From: Sordaria brevicollis
Lineage: Eukaryota; Ascomycota; Sordariomycetes; Sordariales; Sordariaceae
Direction of reading: 5' to 3'
NCBI GenBank assembly: GCA_033439795.1
Contig: JAUTDP010000006.1
Coordinates: 2,480,001 to 2,544,000 of the forward strand
Length of the DNA: 64,000 nucleotides
Every line of letters starts with the position of its first letter. The first letter of the stretch is position 1. The translations under genes and the position numbers were made by a program. Positions 10,710 to 20,947 of the stretch are shown piece after piece. The notes below the pieces were generated by a model that saw nothing but the letters and a program-made list of their open reading frames with translations, was not told where the DNA came from and searched no databases.

Positions 10710-13700
10710 ATGGAGGTCATCACCAGCTCTGAGCCTCAGGCTCAGCGTCAACAACTGTCAAAACCATCAACACCATCAGCCCTCTTCCTACCCAACGACT
10801 TGAAAGAGCAACTGAAAGCAGAGGAAGCGGACGTTACTTCCGGAAGTGACGACGACGATGACCTCGCGAACGCCAGCCAAACCGCCAGCCAAACCGCCAG
10901 CCCAACAATCACCGACTTCTCCTCCTCCTCAACCTCCTCCTCCTCCGATAACACAGAATGCGACAACGCCTCCTCTTCTTCTCCCACATCATCTTACCCA
11001 ACCTCCACCCCATCCTCTCCAGTATCAATCGCCTCGAAGCCATCTTCACCATCCCCTGCCAAGCCAGCCTATCCCCTCCCACCCCCCTCCAACCCCTTGA
11101 GAGAAATCCTCCCCATCGACCTCAAAACCCCCGACCGCCTCATCCCGCGCGACTCCCGCCTTATCCGCCTCACCGGAACGCATCCATTCAACGTCGAGCC
11201 GCCCTTGTCAACTCTCTTTGAGCACGGGTTTTTGACGCCGCAGAACTTGCATTATGTGAGGAATCATGGGGCTGTTCCGCCGTCTGCTGTCTCCGGATAC
11301 TCTGCTGGGGGTGGTGCTGCGACTGAAGTTGGTGGAATGACGGAAGAGATGCTAAACTGGAGTTTTACCATCGAAGGTTTGGTGGAGAGGCCGTTTACCA
11401 TGACGGTCCGGGAGCTGATAGGGGAGTGGGAGAATGTGACGTATCCGGTGACTCTGGTGTGCGCGGGAAATAGAAGGAAGGAGCAGAACATGGTTCGCAA
11501 GTCCAAGGGTTTCTCGTGGGGAGCAGCGGGATTGAGTACTGCGCTCTGGACGGGAGTCAGTCTTTCTGATCTTTTGGCGAAGGCAAAGCCGTTGACCAAG
11601 CGCGGAGCGAAATACGTCTGCTTCGAAGGGGCAGACGAGTTACCAAACGGGGTATACGGCACCAGCGTCAAGCTTCAATGGGCTATGGACGCCCACAAGG
11701 GGATTCTAGTGGCGCATAAAATGAATGGCGAGGAACTGCACCCCGACCATGGAAGGCCTGTCAGGATAGTGGTTCCGGGGCAGATTGGAGGGAGGAGTGT
11801 CAAGTGGCTGAAGAGGATTGTGGTGACGGAGAAGCCGAGTGAGAATTGGTATCATATTTTTGATAATAGGGTGTTACCTACTACGGTTAGTCCGGAGGAA
11901 AGTGGGGAGAAGACACCTGACATGGAAAGGACGTGGAGGGATGAGAGGTATGCGATTTATGATTTGAATGTCAATAGTGCGGTTTGTGAGCCGGGACATG
12001 GGGAGGTTGTGTCGCTGAGACAAGAGGTGTATAAGGTGAGGGGGTATGCGTATGCGGGTGGCGGGAGGAGGGTGACGAGGTTGGAGGTTACGCTTGATCA
12101 AGGAAAGAGCTGGAGGCTTGCCAACATCGACTATCCTGAGGATCAGTATAGGGAGGCGCAAGATGGGGAGGAGCTGTTTGGTGGGAAGTTGGATGTGTCG
12201 TGGCGGGAGAGTTGCTTTTGTTGGTGTTTCTGGGATTTGGAGATTCCACTTTCTGAGCTGAAAGACGCAAAGGATGTGTGCATTCGAGCGATGGACGAGT
12301 CTTTGGCGCTGCAGCCAAAGGAGATGTACTGGAGTGTGCTGGGCATGATGAACAACCCTTGGTATCGGGTGGTGATTCATCACGAGGGCGACACTTTGCG
12401 CTTTGAGCATCCTACTCAACCGGCGCTTATGCCTGGTGGATGGATGGAACGAGTGAAGAAGGAGGGTGGCAACCTTGCCAATGGCTTTTGGGGTGAGAAG
12501 ATTCCTGGGGCTGAGGAGACGGTCGTTGAAAAAGAGCCTGTGAAGGAGATTAGCATAGTGGATGACAAAGTCACTCGACTTATCACCCTTGACGAGCTCC
12601 GCGAGCACGAAGGTGAGGAAGAGCCTTGGTTCGTCGTGAACGGTCAAGTTTATGACGGCACACCGTTCCTCGAGGGTCACCCAGGCGGTGCTGCCTCCAT
12701 CACCGGCGCTGCTGTACAGGACGTGTCAGAAGAGTTCCTTGCCATCCGTAAGTTCACGTCTCCTCCCATCCCCAGAACCCAACTGACACCTCCCAGACAG
12801 CGAAAACGCCAAAGGAATGATGCCAACCTACCACATCGGCACCCTCACCCCTTCCGCGCTCGCCGCTCTCAAATCTTCTTCTGTTTCTGACCCATCCCTC
12901 AACGACCCCAACCGGCCCATCTTCCTGCACCCCAAAACCTGGAATAGCGCCATCCTTTCCCGCAAAGAAACTGTCTCCCCAGACACCAAAATCTTCCACT
13001 TCACTTTATCACACCCTTCCCAATCCATAGGCCTCCCCGTCGGCCAACACCTCATGATGCGACTCCCCGATCCTTCCAAACCTTCGGAGTCCATAATCAG
13101 GGCTTACACGCCCATATCCGATGGTACCTCCGAGCTCGGCATTCTTCGCGTGTTGATAAAGATTTACTACGCTTCTCCTGCGGAAGACATCAAGGGGGGA
13201 CAAATGACGCAGGCGCTGGATGCTTTGCCGCTAGGCAAAACGGTGGATTTCAAGGGGCCGGTTGGTAAGTTTGTTTACTTGGGCCAAGGCCGGTGTGCGA
13301 TCAATGGACGGGAAAGGAAGGTGAAAAGGTTTGTGATGCTTTGTGCTGGGTCGGGTGTGACGCCTATATACCAGGTTTTAAGAGCTGTGGCGGAGGACGA
13401 AAAAGATGGGACGGAGTGTTTGGTTTTAGATGGAAACAGGGTGGAGAGGGATATTCTGTTGAGGAGGGAGTTGGATGAGTTGGTGGAAAAGGCGAGGCCG
13501 AGGGGGAGGTGTAGAGTAAAGTGTACACTGAGTAGACCTGATGATCAGTGGCAAGGGTTGAGGGGACGGTTGGATAGGGTGATGTTGGAGAGAGAGGTTG
13601 GAAGACCGGATGAGAACTTGAGGGGGGAGACGATGATGTTGCTTTGTGGACCCGAGGGGATGCAGAGTATGGTCCAGGAGGTGTTGAAGGAGATGGGGTG

Positions 13701-13728
13701 GAAGGATAAGGATGTGTTGGTATTTTAA
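10710..13728 (+). CDS. nit-3: Nitrate reductase (NAD(P)H)
   Basis: Reduces nitrate to nitrite in the cytosol, the first step of nitrate assimilation. Two exons, 10710-12747 and 12797-13728, joined by one 49-bp intron, give 989 residues, close to known fungal enzymes. The N-terminal 120 residues are Ser/Thr/Pro/Asp-rich, with a short direct repeat (QTASQTASPT). Next comes the molybdopterin domain, with the Mo-ligand Cys near residue 251 (VCAGNRR), then the dimerisation domain. The cytochrome b5 domain has heme ligands His657 (HPGG) and His680, whose codon is split by the intron. The FAD domain shows RAYTPIS near 781, and the pyridine-nucleotide domain has CAGSGVTPIY near 864 and ends DVLVF. 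The upstream frame extends only through a TTG, so the ATG at 10710 is chosen. Regulation is discussed under the upstream region. Confidence 0.97.
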
Positions 13729-14202
13729 ATTTGATGGTTATGAGCATAGCATGGCAATGAAGCGAGAACTTGAAAATGACGTTTTTGTGTTGATTGTGAA
13801 CAGTGAATGTGAGCCGCATCTTGGAGTTGAAGTGGTGTTGAGAGGACATCTCCGCAGACCGACAATTGACAACTCGTTTGAAACGATTCCCCGTACTGTA
13901 AAGCTTGGTCCTTCTTACCCCGCTGTAGCTTTCTGCGTGCAATCAAGTGTCCCAATGCCAAATGCTCCCATTGACCAATGAGATATCACAGCGAGCTATA
14001 GCTGCACGTGCCGCATCACATGAGCCGCCCAAATCACTGCACTGTGCCGGAGCTCTGACGTCCATCAATGTACCTTTGACATCCCGGTCCACCTTATTCT
14101 GGACTCCCGCTCTGGAGCCTCGTCCCCTCGACAACCCACTACCAACCCCACCGAACCCGAGTCAGTCACCAAAGTAAACACTACTCGGGACATTGCTTCA
14201 CG
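13729..14202. other. Intergenic region nit-3 to complex I subunit
   Basis: 474 bases holding the nit-3 3' UTR and the promoter and leader of the next gene. No coding frame or repeat of note is visible. Confidence 0.4.
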
Positions 14203-15197
14203 ATGCGCGCGGCACTCCGATTGTTCGCGTCCGCCGCCACGGGTACGGTCCGCCCGTCCGCCCGCTTCCTCAAGCCGGGCTCCCCGACCGGCCTCACTGG
14301 CCTCGGCACCCACCCGTCCCCTCGCTCCGCCCTCCTCTACCTCTACAACCAGACCCTCGACAAGCTCAAGCAGATTCCCGAGCACTCGCTGTACCGCCAG
14401 TCGTCCGAGGCCCTGACCAAGCACCGCCTGGCCATCGTCGAGCAGTACAAGCCCGAGGGCTACGACGCCTGGCAGGCCCGCGCCAGCAAGCTGCTCAACG
14501 AGCACTTGCACGACCTCACGGCCCGCCAGTACGATGGCCAGCAGGCCCGCGTCGCTTTTGGTTCCGACGGCCGCGTCTACTTTATCCGCCAGATGATCAC
14601 CCCGAAGGACTGGCGCGACGTCGAGTACGATGGCGCCGTCCAGACGCCGCACACTTCCTGGGACGGGGCGCGCTACCCCTCGGAAGTCGAAATCACAGAG
14701 GAAGAGATTGTCGAGCTGGAAGAGTCGTACAAGCCCGAAACCATGGATCGGTTCCGCGAGCTGGCCAGGCGGCTGGCCAAGGAGAAGGGCTTTACCGATG
14801 ATGTTGCAGAGAAGAGCCCCGTCGAGTGGGAGGCCGAGCCGCAGTTGACTGCTGAACAGTGGGTAGTCCTTTGTGATTCCCTGATCCCTGTCCATTTGTC
14901 CCGCTGTTGCAGCTCTCCACATGGATGGATGTTGGAGATGGAGAAAATGTGCTGACATGTGTGATATGTACAGGGTCGCTGAGATGGAGGCCAAGATTGG
15001 ATCTGGCTTGATTGAGGAGGTTATTCAGGTTGCCGAGGGTGAGCTTAAGCTCGTGGATATCATGGCCAAGGCCAAGGCGTAAGTGTTGTCCCTCAGGATT
15101 GGTTATGGGTCAGGTGGACTAATTCTTTCACAGCTGGGAGGCTCTTGAGGAGGATGCGCCAGAGGGTCAATGGACCTACTTTGAGCGCAAGCAGTAA
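14203..15197 (+). CDS. nuo-32: NADH:ubiquinone oxidoreductase 29.9 kDa subunit (NDUFA5/B13 family), mitochondrial
   Basis: Accessory subunit of the peripheral arm of mitochondrial complex I. Three exons, 14203-14858, 14974-15078 and 15134-15197, give 274 residues, essentially the length I recall for the Neurospora 29.9 kDa subunit. The N-terminus is basic and lacks acidic residues (MRAALRLFASAATG), as in a matrix-targeting presequence. The family domain follows at residues about 45-110 (LLYLYNQTLDKLKQIPEHSL and the RLAIVEQYKP stretch). The C-terminus contains IEEVIQVAEGELKL and ends in QWTYFERKQ. Both later junctions split codons (Q and A) and restore conserved text. Coding bases are strongly C-ending, typical of a highly expressed Neurospora gene. 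The symbol is from memory of the N. crassa entry. Confidence 0.92.
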
Positions 15198-15845
15198 ACG
15201 CATATATATCGACATCGACAGACATAGAGAATGGGAACACAGGACCACTCTGGCTAAAATTGCCAGTTGCTTTATGAGCGTTATGAGAGAGGAAAGGGGA
15301 GGGTATGTCCCAGCCAGTTGTACCAATACCGCGCCGGGAGATGTATATAATCATAGATTTGGCAGGCGGGAATGAACATGCCCTCGGGGTGTTGCAAGCA
15401 TCACGAGCATCATATTATCGATGGTGGATATCATGGGTAGGGGTATGTTATGTGACATGTAAGACTGGTACCATGTGCAAATGGCGTTGCCTATTTGGGG
15501 TGGGTCAAGGACGTCTTACACTACAACCTTCACTTCTATCAACAGCAGCAGTTGAATAATTGAGGACAGGAAACATTTTGACAAGAAAGAAATAAGTGAG
15601 AATTTCATCTTCGTCATTCACCCAGGCAGTTCTGCGAGCCTATGCACGGTTCCCCAAGCGGGGTTGAACAGCAGCAAAATTTGCGATTTTGAGTTTTCTT
15701 TCATCCGTTTTTCATTTTACCAACTTTTATCAGAACATCACAACACTCAACAACAACCACACACAACCCGCACAACAACGATCAATACCAACCTCAACCC
15801 CTCTACAGACCTCGATAAATCACCATATTCTCACAGCATTGCGCC
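15198..15845. other. Intergenic region complex I subunit to rrn11-like gene
   Basis: 648 bases of 3' UTR and upstream region. The last 130 bases are A/C-rich (repeated CAACA and CACAACA), as is common in fungal 5' leaders. No gene is seen. Confidence 0.4.
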
Positions 15846-17476
15846 ATGGACCACCGCTCACCAAATAAGCGCAAACGCGCCCTCTCAACAACCTCAACCT
15901 CGAACTACTCAACCACTTCCTCAACAATCATCAACCCCCTCTCCCACCCACCCTCCACCCTCAAACAATTTATCCCCAGCGGCAACTCCCCCGACGCCCC
16001 CCTTCCCTCAACTATCTACCCCGATTTCCCACACAAACCACTCCCTTCCTCACCAACCTCATCTCGCCCTCGGTCCCGCTCCCGTTCACGAAGAGACAGT
16101 TTCGCCTCTTCCCATCACTCCCACTCCGACCTCGACGACGCCACCTCCACAGCCGGCACCACCCATGACTCCGACTTCGATGGCCAAACAGACGCCGCCA
16201 CAGACGCCGAAACCCTCTCCGTAACCTCCCACGGCAAACCATATGCAAAACGCGACCCAGTCCGGAGCGCATCCCGCATTTACAAACTACACCAATCCCG
16301 CGTCGGCGCGCTCGTGGCTGTTATCCAGCGCTGTCTAGCAGAGGGCGATATCTCGTTAGCGAGGAGAGCCTTTGGGATACTGATAAGGGCGGACGTAAAT
16401 GGGAAGAGAATCGATTTGCGGTTTGGGGGGTATTGGGAGGTGGGGGCTGAGATTTTGATGAGGGCGGGGGAGGATCGTGATCGTGATCGTGATCAATACG
16501 ACTCTTTATATGGGGAGGATGGGACGCAGAAGGGTACGCAGATGGACCTTGGGGATGGAGACGGGGAAGGGCAGGACGGGGAGGATGGGGAGGATGCGAA
16601 GGATAAAAGGGAGAAACAGAGGCTGTTGAGGGCTGCGAGGAATAAGGACCAGGTCAGGGCATATTACGAGGCGCTGATTCACTTGCATCCGTGGAGTCGG
16701 ATGCACCCTAACAAAATGGGCGCCTTGGATTTCTACCCGGCCCTGTTTGGGTTTGAGATGGAGGTTTGTTTTGCGGAGCATCACTACCTTACTCAGGCTC
16801 TCGACCGGCGACCTCTTGACGAGCCTGAAGAACCTCTGGACGATGACCTACCGATGGAGGACAGATTTGGAAGAGACGATATGGAGGTTGATGGTTACGG
16901 ACAGCAGTCGATGGATCAGCTACGATCGTCCCCACCACTACCGGACTATTCAAGAAGGCGGGAGGATAACATCCACCCTATCTACCGCTTGCGCCAACAG
17001 AAAGACCAGCTACGACTGAAAGCGCTGGAGCAAATGAGGGATGTCGCAAGGAGGATGGACGCCGTCATGGAAAACAGTCCTTATAACAAAGACGTCGAGA
17101 TGTTGCGACTCAGAGCGATGGTGGCGTTGTATGTGGGTGACCTCTGTGTGCCGGTTTCTGCTCAGGAACCGAGCCCGGAGGGTGAGGCGGAAGGAAAGGA
17201 GGCTGAGGAGAGGATAAACGAGGAGGAAGGAAGGAGTGCGCAAAAGGCCGAGAGAGAAAAGGCCAGAGGATTGTTGGAGAAGATGAAGGAACTAAAGGGA
17301 GGAGAGTTGGAGGAGGAGGATAGGATGGTTTTGGAGATGATTAGTGGAGAGGGTGAGGAGGATCAAAATGAAGAGGAGGAGGAGGAGGGAAGAGGGAGAG
17401 GTACGTTTTCTTTGCCTTTACGGTAACTGACTTATGGTGTATGGTAAGCTGATAATGATACCTTTCAACAGCGTGA
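15846..17476 (+). CDS. Probable RNA polymerase I initiation factor Rrn11-like protein
   Basis: Likely subunit of the Pol I core factor that recruits polymerase I to rDNA promoters in the nucleolus. Assignment rests on the central segment (residues about 140-290): SASRIYKLHQSRVGALVAVI followed by a helical repeat and LIHLHPWSRMHP, resembling fungal Rrn11. The first 135 residues are Ser/Thr/Pro-rich with a basic motif (NKRKRA) and an Arg/Ser patch. An RDRDRD run comes from a GATCGT tandem repeat. The C-terminal 100 residues are Glu/Lys-rich and charged. The open frame ends at 17424-17426 (526 residues), but a GTACGT donor at 17401 and an acceptor at 17471 would instead end the protein after one more Ala codon, stop at 17476 (519 residues). 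I prefer the spliced form, but the choice is uncertain. Confidence 0.6.
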
Positions 17477-17728
17477 TTAGTTTAATCAATGAGGACGGAT
17501 AGATATCCAGATTTTTTTATGATGTTCTGTAGCTTATGCTCGCAACAATGAGACATCAAACATCTCAACCCCATCTATAAACCATTTTCTTTCTAACACA
17601 AAAGTTCAATATCCACCTTTCTTCGTCAATCTACCCTTTCGTAAGGTCTGTTTTTCACTCTCACTCCCTAACCATCATCTCACTCCCTTACCATCCTATC
17701 CTCTCGTAATTAACTCCCTCCGGTCATT

Positions 17729-20146
17729 TCACCTCCCCCACCGCTGAAAAACCATAGCCCTATTCGAGCTCCCCACCACCACGCACCAATCCCCCTCCGG
17801 GCTCCAGGCCACCTGCCTCCCCACAAAGTTCCACCCCTTGGGGTCGACCATGACCGCCTTGTGAGGCTTTAGCGAATTGTGCGAGTCCGTGATGTCGCAT
17901 TGCTCGGTCCAGTCGTCGATTTGTTTTTGGGTGTAGCCTAGCTTTGTAAGTCCTGCTGTTGTGGTGGTGCTTGCGGTTTGGGCTGCAATCGCGGGTGCTG
18001 TGGTGGTGGTGGTGGTGGTGGTGGCAGCGGCGGTGGCAGCGGCGGTGGCAGCGGCGGTAGTGGTGACGGCGGCCGTGTGAGTGGTGGTGGTATGAGTGAC
18101 GGTGGTGATGTTGGTGGTATGAGTAGCCGTACTTCCTCTCGAACCCGGCCTGCTTGTTGAGCCCGGTCTACCAGTACCTGACGCAAGAGAATCGGGGTCA
18201 GGACTCACGCTCGAGCCTGCCCATAACCTCCCCGTTGTTTTGGGGTCTACCAGTCTTCCTTCTGCCGTTTTTGACGGGATGTGAGAAGCGTCTTGTTTCC
18301 GCGGCATTTTTCGAGTAGGCATCCAACCGGGTATTTCCACCGTCTTCACCTCCTCCTCCCGTTCCCGTTCCCCCTGCTCCCCATCTCGCACTCCCTCCCC
18401 TTCCCCATCCACCCGCTTCCTCTTCCCACCCCCACCCCCCCTTTCTCCCTCCCCTCCCTCCAGATCCTCAACGTCCGCCAACAACCCCCTCCAACTCCCC
18501 AACCTCCTCAAATCCCAAAACATAAACTTATTCTTCGCATTGCAAAACGCCAACACGGGATGTTTCCCCGGTGTATGCAGAACCTTGAACCGCATATAAA
18601 ACTGCCCCGCGCAATCCGGAGTCTTGAACTGCAACAACCTCGTAAAGTAGGCAGGACGCGTGTGGGGCGAGAGTGAAGAGGTAGGCCAGAAGGAGGAGCG
18701 GGTTAGTTTGGAAGGGTCAAACGTTGTTGGGGCTGTGCCTATTAACGCCGCCGCCGGATGGTCCTTTGGCTTCGGCGAGGAGGGTTCGTTGTGGTCGGAG
18801 GGGTGTGATGGGGAGGATGAGCGGGAAGGAGAGTGGGAGGAGGAGGGGGTGGAAGAGGACTGCAGATGGTGGGAAGAGGATGAGAAGCCGGAGATTTGCC
18901 AAAGGACGATGGTCTCCTCCCAACATGCCCTTGACAAAATCAGATCCCCAAAGAAACTCACGCAGTCCACAAGACTGTTGTGAATCTCCTTTGTTGAGAA
19001 ATGTGGGTAGTGGATGACGAGCGGGTGGTCCACATGCTGTTTCGGGCAGGGCGGGATAGTCCAGAGGTTGATGGTCTGGTCATGTCCTGCACTCAGCAAA
19101 TAACGGCCGGTGTCGTGGAAGGAAATCGATAACAGGTCCCAGGTGTGCGCGTCGCCTCCCAAAATGAACATGCAGGGTTGGAGGGAGTGCGTGGGGAGAA
19201 GGGACCAGATGCGCACGGTGGTGTCGTCGGAGCAGGAGGCGATCAAGTAGGGTGAGGATGGGGAGGTGATTAGGTCGTTGATGCCGCCGCCGTGGCCGAC
19301 TAATGTCTGTTTCTCTGTGAGCATATGGGATGGTTGAGAAGAGGAAGGAGGGGGACAAACCTTGACCAACTTGCCCTGCTTGACATCGTAGACTTTCACT
19401 TTTGCGTCGGCGCCGGCTATGCAGAGCCATGGTTGGCCGGTTTCGAGGTCTTTGGACCAGCAACAGGAGCAGTTTGCTGCGTTTTCCTGTGATCATCCAT
19501 CGTCAGGACTTGATCCTGTATACGAGGACATAAGGGATGCCAACAAACTCACATCATCGTCCCTTATCAACTTCAACACCTCGACTGGGTTGGTGCTGCT
19601 GTCTGTACTCTGGTTGATGCGACATATGATGACCTGTGGTTAATTTGTTAGCATCTGGACATCCTAATCTTGATTCACTTGAAGTCATTCGCCTGATTGG
19701 TGGCAGGACGAGAGATAACAGAGCGAATGGAAATGGGTGAGAGCTGAAACATACATGCTTCTTACTCGTAATCGCAAAAATGGGTGGTGCGCCGACGGGA
19801 TTGTAAGGATAGAATTTGACGTCGAAGAACTCTGTGCAGCTGTTAGTCCGTGTTTCATGCGCCATTCAAAATCGGGATCTTGAGTCTTCCAAGCGATAAA
19901 GTCCATCAAGGTCAAGGAGACGCCATGTCGAACTTACCATGAGCAATCATCTCCCCATTCTCAGGATCTTTCCAGTCATCCTGTTGAGGGTGATCAGATC
20001 AGAACAAAGCTTTCATATTCTGGTTTTTGGATTGCATTCAGTCCAACGAGTCGACGTACCTGAAAGTTGATAGAAGCCCTCAACTTGGGCAAATCCCACT
20101 CATTCGAGGAAGGAGGCTTGTTGCTGTTGTTGTCTTTTGGAGGCAT
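17729..20146 (-). CDS. eed: EED-type WD40 subunit of Polycomb repressive complex 2
   Basis: Reader/scaffold subunit of PRC2, which deposits H3K27 methylation at facultative heterochromatin. Minus-strand exons fit at 20060-20146, 19938-19980, 19755-19831, 19553-19633, 19361-19486 and 17729-19312 (665 residues). WD repeats include LVGHGGGINDLITSP, GGDAHTWDLLSISFH and LLSAGHDQTINLWTIP. The EED hallmark IHYPHFSTKEIHNSLVDCV is followed by GDLILSRACWEETIVLW, as in metazoan EED. Two fungal insertions stand out: a Ser-rich loop after that blade, and a long loop near the C-terminus that is Gly/Glu/Lys-rich and then almost pure Thr/Ala (about 45 residues). The last blade then closes (WNFVGRQVAWSPEGDWCVVV). 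The 48-base segment 19313-19360 is in frame and may be retained rather than spliced. Confidence 0.9.
17990..18140. repeat. Trinucleotide-like simple repeat in eed coding sequence
   Basis: On the plus strand this is a run of GGT units passing into GGTGGCAGC/GGC units. On the coding minus strand it encodes the Thr/Ala tract of EED. The repeat lies inside an exon and keeps frame, so unit gain or loss would change loop length only. Confidence 0.85.
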
Positions 20147-20947
20147 TGTGTGTCGTCGACTTTTGAGTGGTGATGTGTGCAAACGGGATACAGATATTTG
20201 ATCGCAATTGCGATTTTTTGAAAGACTGGGTTTTATCCAATCCAGATATCCAAAGCAGGCAGATTAATTGGCTGTCGTTTATCAGAGTGTCGCTTGAGGT
20301 GAATGGAATGTGGCTTCGATGTTGGTTTGCGACAGTGCTCAAGGTTTCAAGTGAATGAGGAGGCCGAGGTGCAGGTTTAGGTTTGTGCGGTTCGACAAAT
20401 TTGCATTCGCCTCAGATTCCGATCAGGTTCGACCCAGCGACCGACCCACCGCTACCCGATGACTGAGTTAATGTCTTTGTCGTTGCCCGGTGCCGCATAT
20501 TCATAGCCATCAAGGTGTTTGTAGTTGAGGTGACGCTTGAAGAACACGCGATGCGGGACGCGAGGTGCGTTGTTGTAGGAATGGTCAAAAGGTCGGTTGA
20601 GGTACTCGACGGGTACATGCCGTAGCACGGTCCCAACGGCGTTTGAGCAAGTACCACGCAAGTCTACAACCAACGACATCCCATCACTTCGTTTGGCACT
20701 TTAGCACTTTGGCAACGGAGGCACGCTACAACATCGATGTTCACTTCTCGAAGCCCATAATTCAAATTTGATCAACTAATAAATGCATTTCCCCAGTACA
20801 GGACCTATGAAAGAATAACCCCTCTCTATCTAGTAGATGCTGAAGTTTTATCTACCGTATACATGGAAAAGAAGTCCCTGCTATAAAATTCCCTTTTTGT
20901 TATGCCAGAAAAGTACGCCTTTGTCACCCAGAAAATGTGCACCAAGC
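20147..20947. other. Region between ncl1 3' end and eed 5' end
   Basis: 801 bases containing the eed promoter and leader and the 3' UTR of the upstream methyltransferase gene, both transcribed leftward. Nothing recognisable apart from AT-richer DNA near 20,760-20,900. Confidence 0.4.

Noticed and set aside
20380..20460. GGTTCGA-like sequences suggesting a tRNA T-arm
   Set aside because: No matching acceptor, D-arm or anticodon stem could be built around them. No tRNA or rRNA gene was found anywhere in the window.
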